DNA of 64,000 nucleotides, from positions 1-64,000 of the forward strand of contig NZ_JBFABE010000012.1 of the NCBI RefSeq assembly GCF_040640155.1. Direction: 5' to 3'. Origin of the DNA: Streptosporangium sp040640155 (GTDB lineage: Bacteria; Actinomycetota; Actinomycetes; Streptosporangiales; Streptosporangiaceae). The position numbers were made by a program, and so were the translations under genes. The notes below the pieces were generated by a model. It had not been told where the DNA came from and did no database searches. It worked only from the letters and a program-made list of their open reading frames with translations. Positions 27,301 to 34,788 of the stretch are shown here, in pieces (position 1 is the stretch's first letter; the number at the start of each line of letters is the position of its first letter).

Positions 27301-28034
27301 GCGTCGTACGCCGACCGCTCGCGCCCCCGGACGTCGGGGTCGGAGAGCAGTGCCCCGGCGGCGCGGATCAGCTCGGCGTAGTCGAGCACCGGTTCGACGT
27401 CGAGGTCGAACCTGGCCTGGTAGCGGCCGGCGAACCTACCGGCGGCCACCCAGTCGGGGCGGCCGTGGCGGCGGCCCAGCTCGACCAGCTCGGGCCCGTC
27501 GAGGCCGCGTTCGGCGGCACGGGCCAGGAAGTCGCGCAGCTCCCCGGCGAAGCCCCGGGTCTTGAGGGCCTCGTGCATGTCCTGCGGCCAGTGCGCGGCG
27601 CCGTCCTCCAGCTCGCCGTGCAGCAGGCGGCGGATCTCCAGGAGCTGCTCGGGGCCGGTCAGCAGGCGCGGCGGCAACTGACCGGCGAGCAGGGCCTCGC
27701 GGCGGAGCAGGGCGTAGGCGTAGCTGTGGAAGGTGAGGGCCAGCGGGGTGCGGGTGGTGCGGCGCAGCCGGGCGGTGATGCGCTCGCGCAGCTCCTCGGC
27801 GGCCTTGCGGCTGAAGGTGAGGACGATCACCCGCTCGGGGTCGACGCCCCGGCGCTCGATCCGGTCGACCACGCTCTCCACGATCGTGGTGGTCTTGCCC
27901 GTGCCGGGCCCCGCGAGCACGAGGAGCGGGCCGCTCTCGTGCGCCACCACCGCCCGCTGGTGCTCGTCGAGCACAGGGGCAACAGCCTTCCCTGCATCCT
28001 CACGACGTACCAGCCGCCAGTCCCGACCACTCAC
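24396..28034 (-). CDS. adnA: AdnA-type helicase-nuclease subunit with Fe-S nuclease
   Basis: A 1212-residue partner of AdnB. UvrD-like motor: Walker A AGPGTGKT at residues 41-48, VFVDEYQDTDPAQEF, VVGDPDQSIYGFRGADVRG, IMTAHRSKGLEWD, LFYVAATRARRRL. C-terminal RecB-like nuclease: IIDIKTGKNG plus an iron-staple set of four cysteines, Cys974 (FSKC), Cys1193, Cys1196 and Cys1202, in the AddB-like pattern. A long acidic linker of 9-bp repeats (GDTEDTGDTEDAGDAGDAGDAGD, about 26390-26460) interrupts the middle. Codons continue in frame to 28157; I chose the GTG at 28032-28034 because the domain begins directly after it, but the ribosome site is weak. First gene of the adnA-adnB operon. Confidence 0.88.
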   Translation of the reverse strand: MSGRDWRLVRREDAGKAVAPVLDEHQRAVVAHESGPLLVLAGPGTGKTTTIVESVVDRIERRGVDPERVIVLTFSRKAAEELRERITARLRRTTRTPLALTFHSYAYALLRREALLAGQLPPRLLTGPEQLLEIRRLLHGELEDGAAHWPQDMHEALKTRGFAGELRDFLARAAERGLDGPELVELGRRHGRPDWVAAGRFAGRYQARFDLDVEPVLDYAELIRAAGALLSDPDVRGRERSAYDAVFVDEYQDTDPAQEFLLRQLAGEGRDLVVVGDPDQSIYGFRGADVRGIMNFPDRFRDAAGAKAPVVALRVCRRSGAELLRATRRVTARLPAIPGGAAHRDLRALPEAVPGDVKVLVADGTPQEAAIVADTLRRAHLLDGVPWSRMAVLVRSATRQVPLLRRALVTAGVPVMVTGGEVPPFQEPGVRPLIRLIQVALHPETLDEGLAEELLTGALGGTDMIGVRRLRRALRVAEHEALAHPGTVPPDGTPDGTPAGTSDGTSEGRGAGSAGGDGTGTTDRTGDTEDTGDTEDAGDAGDAGDAGDGVEGAAGTADAGGAGDMAGPAEESVTEPVAGGAVERAAESAIGAVAGPASVVTAVPAAEPATVPAAERVDGADTTADTTADEAADLSLGREAAGPRSSGELLVAALKDARELVRVEPHVAAPAERVAGLISAATEAVRRGGTAEDVLWAVWQATGLASRWTETSLRGGVRGAMADRDLDAVVALFDQAARFVDRLPHAGVDVFVEDLVAQEIPGDSLAERAPDGDTVRIMTAHRSKGLEWDVVVVAGVQEGAWPDLRLRGSILSTDDMVARAEGSEHENPAAVHAALASQMLAEERRLFYVAATRARRRLVVTAVGGDDTEERPSRFLTELVPGSTDDNGVDERSRWLSMSALVADLRSAVADSTRPEPLRRSAAAHLARLAAAGVPGAHPNDWYALTPLSDDRPLSWPDDIVRVSPSAVESFSKCGLRWLLETSVGAGGTDVARGLGTVVHALAVLAATGMPTEETLGKRLDDVWHELDFGGVWYNRKQRRVAEEMISKFVRWHQENPRELVGVEEAFTAMVSEDVQIKGRVDRVERDDEGRAVIIDIKTGKNGPKDADLERHPQLGVYQLAALLGAFQRHGMTEPGGAALVQVGDAAGRKGAKEQAQPPLSQDADPGWARDMVEDVATGMSGPSFQAKANDGCRTCAVRSSCPVSKNGDQVC

Positions 28035-28287
28035 AACTCGCCATTCCACCAGATCCCGGACGATGATCGTGCCGAGTCGGGGGGTACGGCATGGCGGATT
28101 CCGCGCCGGGCGTGGCGGACCGTGTGCGGGTGCGGGGCGGCCGGGGCCTCGGGGCACGGCCCGGACCTGGGCGGGAGCGCCGGAGGGTGCCGCGGCGGGC
28201 GGCTCCCGGGAATCCGTTCGAGAAAACGGTCCCCGGGAGCCCGCCGGGCGGGTCAGCCCGCCCGAACGGCGGAACCGGCGGCTCCTC
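28035..28287. terminator. intergenic region with a long hairpin after the TagF-like gene
   Basis: GGCTCCCGGG (28201-28210) pairs with CCCGGGAGCC (28232-28241), with an inner CCGTT/AACGG pair in the loop. It lies just past the stop of the reverse-strand TagF-like gene and upstream of adnA, so it is a likely terminator. No gene is seen here. Confidence 0.6.
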
Positions 28288-31218
28288 TCAGGGGACGAAG
28301 ACGCGGTCGACGAGCCTCGCGGTCGCCTTGCCGTCGTCGCGGGGCGCGTAGGTGCGCTGGAAGAGCTCGTAGCGCTCGGCGTGGGCGGCGGCCACCTCGT
28401 CGACGGAGCCCAGGGCCTCGATCACCTCGGCCGAGGTGGACAGCAGCGGGCCGGGCGCCTCGGCGGCCAGGTCCAGGTAGAGACCCCGCTTGGAGGAGTA
28501 GCGCTGCAGGTCGTGGGTGAAGAAGAGCATCGGGCGGCCGGTCGCCGCGAAGTCCACCATGACCGACGAGTAGTCCGTGACCAGCACGTCCGTGATCAGC
28601 AGCAGATCCGTGATATCCGGATATGTCGTGACGTCCCGGCCGAGGCCGGCGGGCACGTTCGGCGCCGCCTGCATCGAGTGCGCCCTGATCAGGAACTCGT
28701 GCCCGGGGCCGAGCGCCCGGCGCGCCTCGGCCAGGTCCAGGCGGATCGAGGCGTTCCTGCGGTCGTAGTCGCGGTAGGTCGGCGCGTACAGCACCACCCT
28801 GGCGTCCTCGGCGATGCCGAGCCGCGCGCGCATCCGCGCCGCCAGCTCCTCGCGGTCGGGCGCCACCAGCACGTCGTTGCGCGGGTAGCCGCTCTCGAGG
28901 ACCTCGCCCTGGTAGCCGAAGGCCCGGCGCAGCACCGGGGTCGCCCAGGGGCTCTGCGAGATCAGCAGGTCCCAGCCGCGCACCTCGGCGGCCTGCCGGT
29001 GCCAGGCCGCCGGGCGCGGGTCGCGCGCCATGTGCGGCAGGTCGTTGCCCATCCGCTTGAGCGGGGTGCCGTGCCAGGTCTGCACGACCGTCTGGTCGTC
29101 GCGCGCCCGGAACCACGGCGGCAGGAAGCCGTTGGTCACCACGTACCGCGAGCGGGCCAGCGCCGCGTAGTGCTCGCGGCTGCCGGCGCGCACCACGGTC
29201 GGCCCGGCGCCCCCGGCGCCCCCGGCACCCCCCGCACCGAGCTCCGCGAGCTCCGCGGGCCCCGGAGGCGTGAACGCGCCGTCCTTGACCACCCAGATGT
29301 GCTCGCCGCCGTCGCCGCGCCGCATCCGCTCCTCGTAGACGGCGCGGACGTTGCCCTCGTACTGCCGTCCGTCGTAGGAGACGTAGACGGTCGCGTCGGT
29401 GAGCTCGCGGGTCCGTTCGGCGGGGTAGAAGCCCCGGCGCAGCGCGTACAGGCCGCCCGCGCCCTTCTCGTCGTCGGGCAGGTGCTCGGCGACGGAGAGC
29501 ACCGGCACGTCGAAACGGGTGGAGATCAGGCGGTACTCGCGGCCGTCCCGGATCTTCACCTCCTCGTCCAGCCCGTCCAGGATGGCGTGGTCGACGCGCA
29601 GCGGGACGATCTGGCCCTTCCCCTTCCCCGCGCGGACCGCCATGCTCCAGGTGCCGCTGCCCAGCGGGGCCGCGTCGCCGAACCTCGGCATCGCGGCCGG
29701 CGCGAACCGCACCGTGAAACGGGAGCCCTCGCGCTCCAGCGGGATCGCGTGGATCAGGCCGGTGCGGTGCTTGAGGGTCAGCTCGGCCGCGCCGGACCCG
29801 GGGTAGGAGCCCTCCAGCGTGAGCGTGCCCGCCTCGTCCCAGACGGCCGAGGTGACGACCGGGTGGATCCGGTGCGCCGAGACGATCACCCGGTCGCGGC
29901 GGTCGCGCAGGACGGTGATCTCCCGGTCGCCGACGACCGTGCGGCTCTCCTCCGCCTTTCCGATCATGACGGAGGCCGCCGGGTCGCCCTTGGGCTCGAT
30001 CCAGAGCCGGCCGCCGTCGCGTTCCTGCAGCAGCGAGTCGACCGCGAGCGGCACCACCACGGCGGTGCCGCCCTCGACGGGGGTGAAGTCGGCGGCGATC
30101 CGGTGGCCGTTCAGGCGGGCCTGGCCCCGGGTCACCTCCTTGCCCGGCAGGAAGACGCCCACCTCCAGGCGCTCGCCCTCCAGCCGCACGCCGCTCAGCT
30201 CGGCCCGGGTCGGCTGGAGCACGATCTGCAGCGCCCGGTCGGAGGTCCACACCGGGCGGATCCACCAGCCCTTGCCGAGATCCAGGCCGGCGGGCCGCTC
30301 GGTACGGCCGGTGGTGGGGCCGCGCAGCAGGCCGACCGAGCGGGCGCCACGGCTCCAGATCACGATCTCGGCGCGCCAGGTGGTGGTGTCCTGCACGGTC
30401 TCGCGGCGGCGCAGCAGCCGCTTGCCGCCCCGCACCACCGCCCGCACCGACGAACGCCAGCGCAGCGGCCAGGGGCTCAGCTCGGCGACGAAGCCGGACC
30501 AGTCGTAGTTGCAGCCGGCCTCCTCGGCCCCGTGGGTCGCCTCGGGGTGGAAGACCCTGCGGGTACGCATCCGCACCGGCGGCAGCCAGCGCGGGCCGCG
30601 CAGCACCACGGTGGCCCGGTTGAGGCGGCGGCTGCGCACCGAGAGACCGGCCAGGTAGGCGTGCCCGCTGACGCGTAACCGCCCGCCGGACCAGGACAGG
30701 TCCTCGACCTGCGTCATCGGGATCAGGTCGGCGGCCCGCAGCCGGAACAGCTCCTCGGGCAGCTCGTCCTGGAGCGGCAGGTCGGCGTACCAGCGCAGGT
30801 TCTTGCGGACACGCTTGGACGGCTCCGCGGCGGCGGTCACCAGCTTCTGCAGCGCCTCGCCGTCGGCCAGCTCGTCCACCGAGCGGTGCTCGATCAGGTG
30901 GAAGGCGATCCTGCGGGCGACCGGCAGCTCGCGCTTGACCTTCGGGTCGACGCCGGTCACGTACGGCTTGACCAGCGTGACGAAATCACGTCGCCGGGCG
31001 GCGCCGCGCTTGGTCGCGATGTCCAGGCGGGTGCCCAGCGGTCCGGCCAGCGCGTCGGCGTCGAAGCGCCGGCGCTCCTCCGGTTTCAGCCCGTCGGCCA
31101 GGACGGCGTCCATGATCGAGGCGAGTGGTTCGCCCCGGTCGCAGAGATCCTGGACAGCCCGCAGCCGGTCAACGACGGGATCGCCGCTGGCTCGTGCGGG
31201 GGTGGCACCGGTGGCCAT
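28288..31218 (-). CDS. TagF-like CDP-glycerol glycerophosphotransferase family protein
   Basis: A 976-residue protein whose C-terminal ~370 residues are a wall-teichoic-acid polymerase domain: VVQTWHGTPLKRMG (the conserved HGTPLK), ISQSPWATPVLRRAFGY, ESGYPRNDVL, VLYAPTYRDYDRR, and ITDVLVTDYSSVMVDF (TDYSS). These bind CDP-activated polyol phosphate and the growing chain at the membrane face. The N-terminal ~600 residues are unusual, with beta-rich repeats and basic surfaces but no membrane helix. The ATG start is clear but its ribosome site is weak. No other teichoic genes (TagA, TagB, tagD) are adjacent. Possible roles are poly(polyol phosphate) wall polymer synthesis or glycopolymer capping. 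Confidence 0.87.
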   Translation of the reverse strand: MATGATPARASGDPVVDRLRAVQDLCDRGEPLASIMDAVLADGLKPEERRRFDADALAGPLGTRLDIATKRGAARRRDFVTLVKPYVTGVDPKVKRELPVARRIAFHLIEHRSVDELADGEALQKLVTAAAEPSKRVRKNLRWYADLPLQDELPEELFRLRAADLIPMTQVEDLSWSGGRLRVSGHAYLAGLSVRSRRLNRATVVLRGPRWLPPVRMRTRRVFHPEATHGAEEAGCNYDWSGFVAELSPWPLRWRSSVRAVVRGGKRLLRRRETVQDTTTWRAEIVIWSRGARSVGLLRGPTTGRTERPAGLDLGKGWWIRPVWTSDRALQIVLQPTRAELSGVRLEGERLEVGVFLPGKEVTRGQARLNGHRIAADFTPVEGGTAVVVPLAVDSLLQERDGGRLWIEPKGDPAASVMIGKAEESRTVVGDREITVLRDRRDRVIVSAHRIHPVVTSAVWDEAGTLTLEGSYPGSGAAELTLKHRTGLIHAIPLEREGSRFTVRFAPAAMPRFGDAAPLGSGTWSMAVRAGKGKGQIVPLRVDHAILDGLDEEVKIRDGREYRLISTRFDVPVLSVAEHLPDDEKGAGGLYALRRGFYPAERTRELTDATVYVSYDGRQYEGNVRAVYEERMRRGDGGEHIWVVKDGAFTPPGPAELAELGAGGAGGAGGAGPTVVRAGSREHYAALARSRYVVTNGFLPPWFRARDDQTVVQTWHGTPLKRMGNDLPHMARDPRPAAWHRQAAEVRGWDLLISQSPWATPVLRRAFGYQGEVLESGYPRNDVLVAPDREELAARMRARLGIAEDARVVLYAPTYRDYDRRNASIRLDLAEARRALGPGHEFLIRAHSMQAAPNVPAGLGRDVTTYPDITDLLLITDVLVTDYSSVMVDFAATGRPMLFFTHDLQRYSSKRGLYLDLAAEAPGPLLSTSAEVIEALGSVDEVAAAHAERYELFQRTYAPRDDGKATARLVDRVFVP

Positions 31219-31331
31219 GAGGAAAGCACCGCCTTTCGGACAGAGCGCTGTCCCTGGCCATGGTAGTGCGCCCCGGCGGAGGCGGTTACGCCGTGGATTA
31301 CGGGCTTGCGAGATTTACAGGATTTCGTGAT

Positions 31332-31640
31332 CTACGGCTTTCCGTCCCATCTGGCCGCGCGCATGTCCACGCGCGCGCCCCGCAGGGGGGTGCGTTCGGT
31401 CCCCCAGTTTTCCAGACAGCGCCGCTCGTGGCCCGGCGGGGGGGTGCCGTCGGCGTGCACCACGCGCCACCAGGGGACTCCCCCGCCCCAGGTGGACATC
31501 ACCCTGCCGACCTGGCGCGGGCCACCCTCGCCCAGGTAGTCGGCGATGTCCCCGTACGACATGACCATGCCCGGCGGGATGCGCTCGACCAGGTCGAGCA
31601 CCCGCTCGGCGTACGGGGTGGGGTGGCCTACCGGCTCCAT
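31332..31640 (-). CDS. alkyltransferase-like (ATL) / MGMT-fold DNA-binding protein
   Basis: A 102-residue single-domain protein of the O6-alkylguanine DNA alkyltransferase fold. The DNA-binding helix and active-site loop are recognisable (IPPGMVMSYGDIADYLG; GRVMSTWGGG; VPWWRVVHADG). The normal PCHRV active site is PWWRV, so the acceptor cysteine is replaced by Trp and the protein cannot take up alkyl groups. Such ATL proteins bind O6-alkylguanine and hand it to nucleotide excision repair. The start codon lies inside the 3' end of the upstream gene (13-base overlap), so both are co-transcribed. M. tuberculosis has a similar gene near adnA. Confidence 0.9.
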   Translation of the reverse strand: MEPVGHPTPYAERVLDLVERIPPGMVMSYGDIADYLGEGGPRQVGRVMSTWGGGVPWWRVVHADGTPPPGHERRCLENWGTERTPLRGARVDMRAARWDGKP

Positions 31641-32008
31641 ACGGTCGGCCCGGCCGAGAGGATCTCGTCGAGCTTGCCGAACTCGTAGACCGCCGAGCCG
31701 TTCACCTGCTCGACCATCCCGTCCCGGATCCCGTAGGACTCGCCGTCCTCACCGACCAGCCGCGCGCCCAGGAGCGCGGATACGCGCGCGAGCTGGGCCA
31801 CCTGCCAGTCCGACCCCGGGGTTCCGGACAGACGGCCGTTCCACGCCGCCACGGCATGGACCGTGTCGCCGTGGCGGGCCAGGACCTCCCCCGCCTCCTG
31901 CGTCCCCCTGAACTCGAACCCCGCCTGCCCCAGCACGCTCGCGAGTTCCGCGAACACGAGAGGCGCAGGGCGCTCCACACGCAACTCGTACCCCATGGTG
32001 CGCGACAC
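31628..32008 (-). CDS. hypothetical protein upstream of the ATL gene
   Basis: A 126-residue protein without signal peptide or membrane helix, beginning GTG at 32008 or ATG at 31996 (M5, MGYELRVERPAPLVF). It shows an alternating alpha/beta pattern (LASVLGQAGFEFRG, VHAVAAWNGRLSG, WQVAQLARVSALLGARLVGEDGESYGI). I do not recognise a family. Its stop overlaps the start of the ATL gene, suggesting a two-gene operon and perhaps a shared role in damage recognition, but that is inference. Confidence 0.65.
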   Translation of the reverse strand: MSRTMGYELRVERPAPLVFAELASVLGQAGFEFRGTQEAGEVLARHGDTVHAVAAWNGRLSGTPGSDWQVAQLARVSALLGARLVGEDGESYGIRDGMVEQVNGSAVYEFGKLDEILSAGPTVWSR

Positions 32009-32107
32009 TAGCGAACGCCGCCGACATTCCGGAGCGGGAATTCAGACATCCCGGCTACCGCATCCGAACGGTGTCCAAAACGCAGTCGAAACGACGTCGA
32101 ACATCAC

Positions 32108-33691
32108 TCACGCGCGCGGCCTTCGACGCCACCCGTTCCCCGCCCCCGCCGCCCCCGCCGTCCTGACCGCCCCAGGCGTCCCCGCCGTCCCGGTCGCCGT
32201 GTTCCTCGTCCTCCTCGTCCTCCTCGTCGCCCCCGCCCCCGCCGGTGCCGCCCCCGCCGCGCCCGGTCCGCTCCGGCCGGGACGCCTGAGCATCACCACG
32301 GCCCCGGCGAACGCCAGCACGCCGGCGCCGAGGCCCGTCCCGTACAGCCAGAGCCGCGCGGGCTCGGGACCGGGCCTGGCGGGCTCGGCGGGCGCGACGC
32401 CCTCGCCGAAGCGCATCCCCTCGGGGACAGGGAGCGGCACCCGGGCCGCGCCCGCCGTCAGCCGGCCCGCCTCGGCCAGGGCCGCGGCGGCGTTGACCAC
32501 ACCGAACCCGACATGGTCGTCATAGCCCGCCCGCGGGCGGGACGTGGCCGTGTCGGTGAGGGCCCGCGCCACCAATCGCGGGGTGATGTCGGGATATTTC
32601 GCTTTTATCAGAGCGGCGATCCCGGCCACCAGGGCGGTCGACGAGCTGGTCCCCTCCGAGGAGCCGTACCCCCCGCCGGGCAGGACCACCGGGACGCCGA
32701 CCCCCGGCGCCGCGACCTGGATCGACAGGTTGTCGCTGCTGAACTCCGCCGGCCTGCCCAGCTCGTCCACCGCGCCCACGCCGATGACCCCGGAGTAGCC
32801 GGCCGGGAAGTTCCAGAAGGACGTGCCCTTCTCCAGGGCGTAGGGGGAGTCGCCGTCGTTGCCCACGGCCGCGACCAGCACCACCCCCTTGGAGAGCGCG
32901 TACGACACGGCCTCCCGCTCGCTCCGCTGCGGGCCGTAGGCGCCCAGCGACATGCTGACGACCTGGGCGCCGTGGTCGACGGCGTAGCGGATCGCGCGGG
33001 CCAGGGGACTGTCCTCCCCCGAGCGCAGGTCCTCGTCGCGCAGCGGGGAGCCGTCCTCCGGCCGCTCCTCGACGATCAACGGCAACGAGAGGATCCTGGA
33101 CTCCGGGGCGATTCCCAGCAGGCCGTTCGCGCTCCCGTCCCCGGCGCCGTCGTCCCCGCCGCTCCCTGCGTCCCCGCCGCCGTCACCCCTGCCGCTCCCG
33201 GCGATGAGCGAGGCCATGGCCGTGCCGTGCCGCGCGTCGTCCGGCCGGTTCCGGTCGAACGCGACCGATCCCATGTCCGGGCCGGAGATCACGCGCCCCC
33301 GCAGCTCGGCGACCCGGTCGTCCACCCCGCTGTCCACCAGGGCCACGGTGACGCCCGCGCCCCGGGTGACCTTCCAGGCCTCCTCGGCGTCGAGCATCTC
33401 CAGCACCCAGCGCTGGTCCTCGCGCGCGTCCGCGGCACCGTCCGGCGGAGCGGCACCTCGCGGGGACGCGCCGGGCACGAGCGGCGCGCCCGGGACGGGA
33501 GGCGCGCCCGGGAGGGAAGGCGCGCCCGGGAGGGGAGGCGCACCGGCGACCGGGGATCCGGCCCACGCCGGGAGGGGGAACGCGACCGGCGCCGCGACCA
33601 GGACGAGGAGCACCGCCAGCACCGCCAGCACCGCCGGCACGGTCGGCGCGACCGGCGTTCCCGTGGCCCGGCGCCGGGGCGGCCTCAGCAC
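32108..33691 (-). CDS. membrane-anchored subtilase (mycosin-like), cassette copy 1
   Basis: A 527-residue S8 serine protease. N-terminal hydrophobic signal (VLAVLAVLLVLVAAPVAF) near residues 14-35, Pro/Gly linker, then the catalytic domain with Asp120 (VALVDSGVD), His155 (RHGTAMASLIAG) and Ser349 (GTSSSTALVAG). A C-terminal membrane helix (GAGVLAFAGAVVML, about residues 465-485) is followed by a basic/Ala-rich cytoplasmic tail. This layout is that of type VII secretion mycosins, but no ESX genes are near. GTG start at 33691 has AGGGG five bases upstream and overlaps the stop of the partner gene by seven bases in the motif GTGCTGA. The gene and its partner are duplicated in the next 3 kb. Confidence 0.9.
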   Translation of the reverse strand: MLRPPRRRATGTPVAPTVPAVLAVLAVLLVLVAAPVAFPLPAWAGSPVAGAPPLPGAPSLPGAPPVPGAPLVPGASPRGAAPPDGAADAREDQRWVLEMLDAEEAWKVTRGAGVTVALVDSGVDDRVAELRGRVISGPDMGSVAFDRNRPDDARHGTAMASLIAGSGRGDGGGDAGSGGDDGAGDGSANGLLGIAPESRILSLPLIVEERPEDGSPLRDEDLRSGEDSPLARAIRYAVDHGAQVVSMSLGAYGPQRSEREAVSYALSKGVVLVAAVGNDGDSPYALEKGTSFWNFPAGYSGVIGVGAVDELGRPAEFSSDNLSIQVAAPGVGVPVVLPGGGYGSSEGTSSSTALVAGIAALIKAKYPDITPRLVARALTDTATSRPRAGYDDHVGFGVVNAAAALAEAGRLTAGAARVPLPVPEGMRFGEGVAPAEPARPGPEPARLWLYGTGLGAGVLAFAGAVVMLRRPGRSGPGAAGAAPAGAGATRRTRRTRNTATGTAGTPGAVRTAGAAGAGNGWRRRPRA

Positions 33692-34653
33692 ACGTTCCCC
33701 TGGGTGCACTGGGGCACGGCGCTGGGCTCGTCCCCGAGGGCGCGGGCGATGCGCCCGGCGACCGCCTGGGCGGCGGGCCACAGCTCGCTGTGCAGGATCT
33801 CCTCGGGCGCGACCGCCTGGCGGGTACGGCCGTCGGCGTAGCCGGCGGTGGAGAAGACCAGGTAGGGGCCGACGCCCGTCCAGGCGTTCCGCTGGCGCTG
33901 GGCGGCTCCGAACAGCTCGCTCGCGGTGCCCGGGAAGGCCACCGGGCGCACCCCCACCCGGTCGTCCACCGCCAGTTGCGCCGAGGCGGCGATCCTCCGG
34001 TCCTCGTCGCCGAGCACGGCGATGCCCACGGTGAAGACGAACGTGGACGTCTGGTCGGCGTAGGTGGCGCGCAGCAGCGTGCGGCAGCCGTACTCGGTGA
34101 GCACCGAGCCGACCGGCGCGTCCGTGCCCGCCGCGCAGGAGACCTCGGGAGCCAGCCCGATCCTGTGGGCGTACTGCTGCACCCGGCCCAGGCCGATGTA
34201 CTCCAGCTCGACGGGGAAGACCAGGTCCGCCGACCAGCTGTGCCAGCGGGCGGCGATGTCGTCCCTGATGTAGCGGTCCTGCTCGGCGGCGGTCAGCGGG
34301 CGCGATCTCGTCTCGCGCACCAGCCCGGCCGCGCCGGTCAGCATGTTGGTCACGGCGACCGCGAGGATCGTGCCGATCAGGAGCAGGAAGATCGTACGGA
34401 ACCGGACGCCCTGCTCCAGGTCGGCCAGCTCGGCGCGCTGGAGGGCCGCGCGGTCACGACGTGCCGCGGGCCAGCTCCGCACCCGGGACCGCCTGGCCCC
34501 GGCGCCCGGCGTGCCCGGCCCGCCCGCTCGCCCGGCCCGGCCCGCCCCCGTGCCGCTCACCCGGGAACCGGACGGCGGCCAGCCGCCGCGAGCGCGGGGG
34601 GCGGTGCTTCCCTGGCGCCGCTCCGGCTCCTGGGACCGCCCTGGCTGCGACAT
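33685..34653 (-). CDS. single-pass membrane protein, subtilase partner, cassette copy 1
   Basis: A 322-residue protein with a basic Gly/Pro/Arg-rich cytoplasmic N terminus (residues 1-85), one membrane helix (FRTIFLLLIGTILAVAVTNML, around 86-106) and an extracytoplasmic domain with three or more cysteines likely to pair (VSCAAG, YGCRTLLRATY, terminal CTQGNVC). Conserved with its downstream paralogue (36174-36908): a leading acid helix, RW-x2-W, LVFP/RIFP-x-x-V/LxY, IGLAPEVSC versus VGISPQIRC, and GC-x-x-LRATY. I know no family name. Its stop lies inside the start of the subtilase, so the two are made together, and a role as chaperone, inhibitor or substrate adaptor for the protease is the natural inference. 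Confidence 0.8.
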   Translation of the reverse strand: MSQPGRSQEPERRQGSTAPRARGGWPPSGSRVSGTGAGRAGRAGGPGTPGAGARRSRVRSWPAARRDRAALQRAELADLEQGVRFRTIFLLLIGTILAVAVTNMLTGAAGLVRETRSRPLTAAEQDRYIRDDIAARWHSWSADLVFPVELEYIGLGRVQQYAHRIGLAPEVSCAAGTDAPVGSVLTEYGCRTLLRATYADQTSTFVFTVGIAVLGDEDRRIAASAQLAVDDRVGVRPVAFPGTASELFGAAQRQRNAWTGVGPYLVFSTAGYADGRTRQAVAPEEILHSELWPAAQAVAGRIARALGDEPSAVPQCTQGNVC

Positions 34654-34788
34654 ACTCCGATGCTACGTCGCGGGGCCTCCCAGCCCTATCGGCGCCGGGT
34701 ATTTTCACGGCTCGCGCCCCCGCCGGCCGCCCGCGCGTCCGGGCGGACCGCCCGGACGGGACCGAGGGTCGCCCGGGCCGCGCGGGGG

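Noticed and set aside
20615..28520. Two ORFs above 1200 codons opposite adnB and adnA
   Set aside because: Antisense shadows of two well-defined helicase-nuclease genes.
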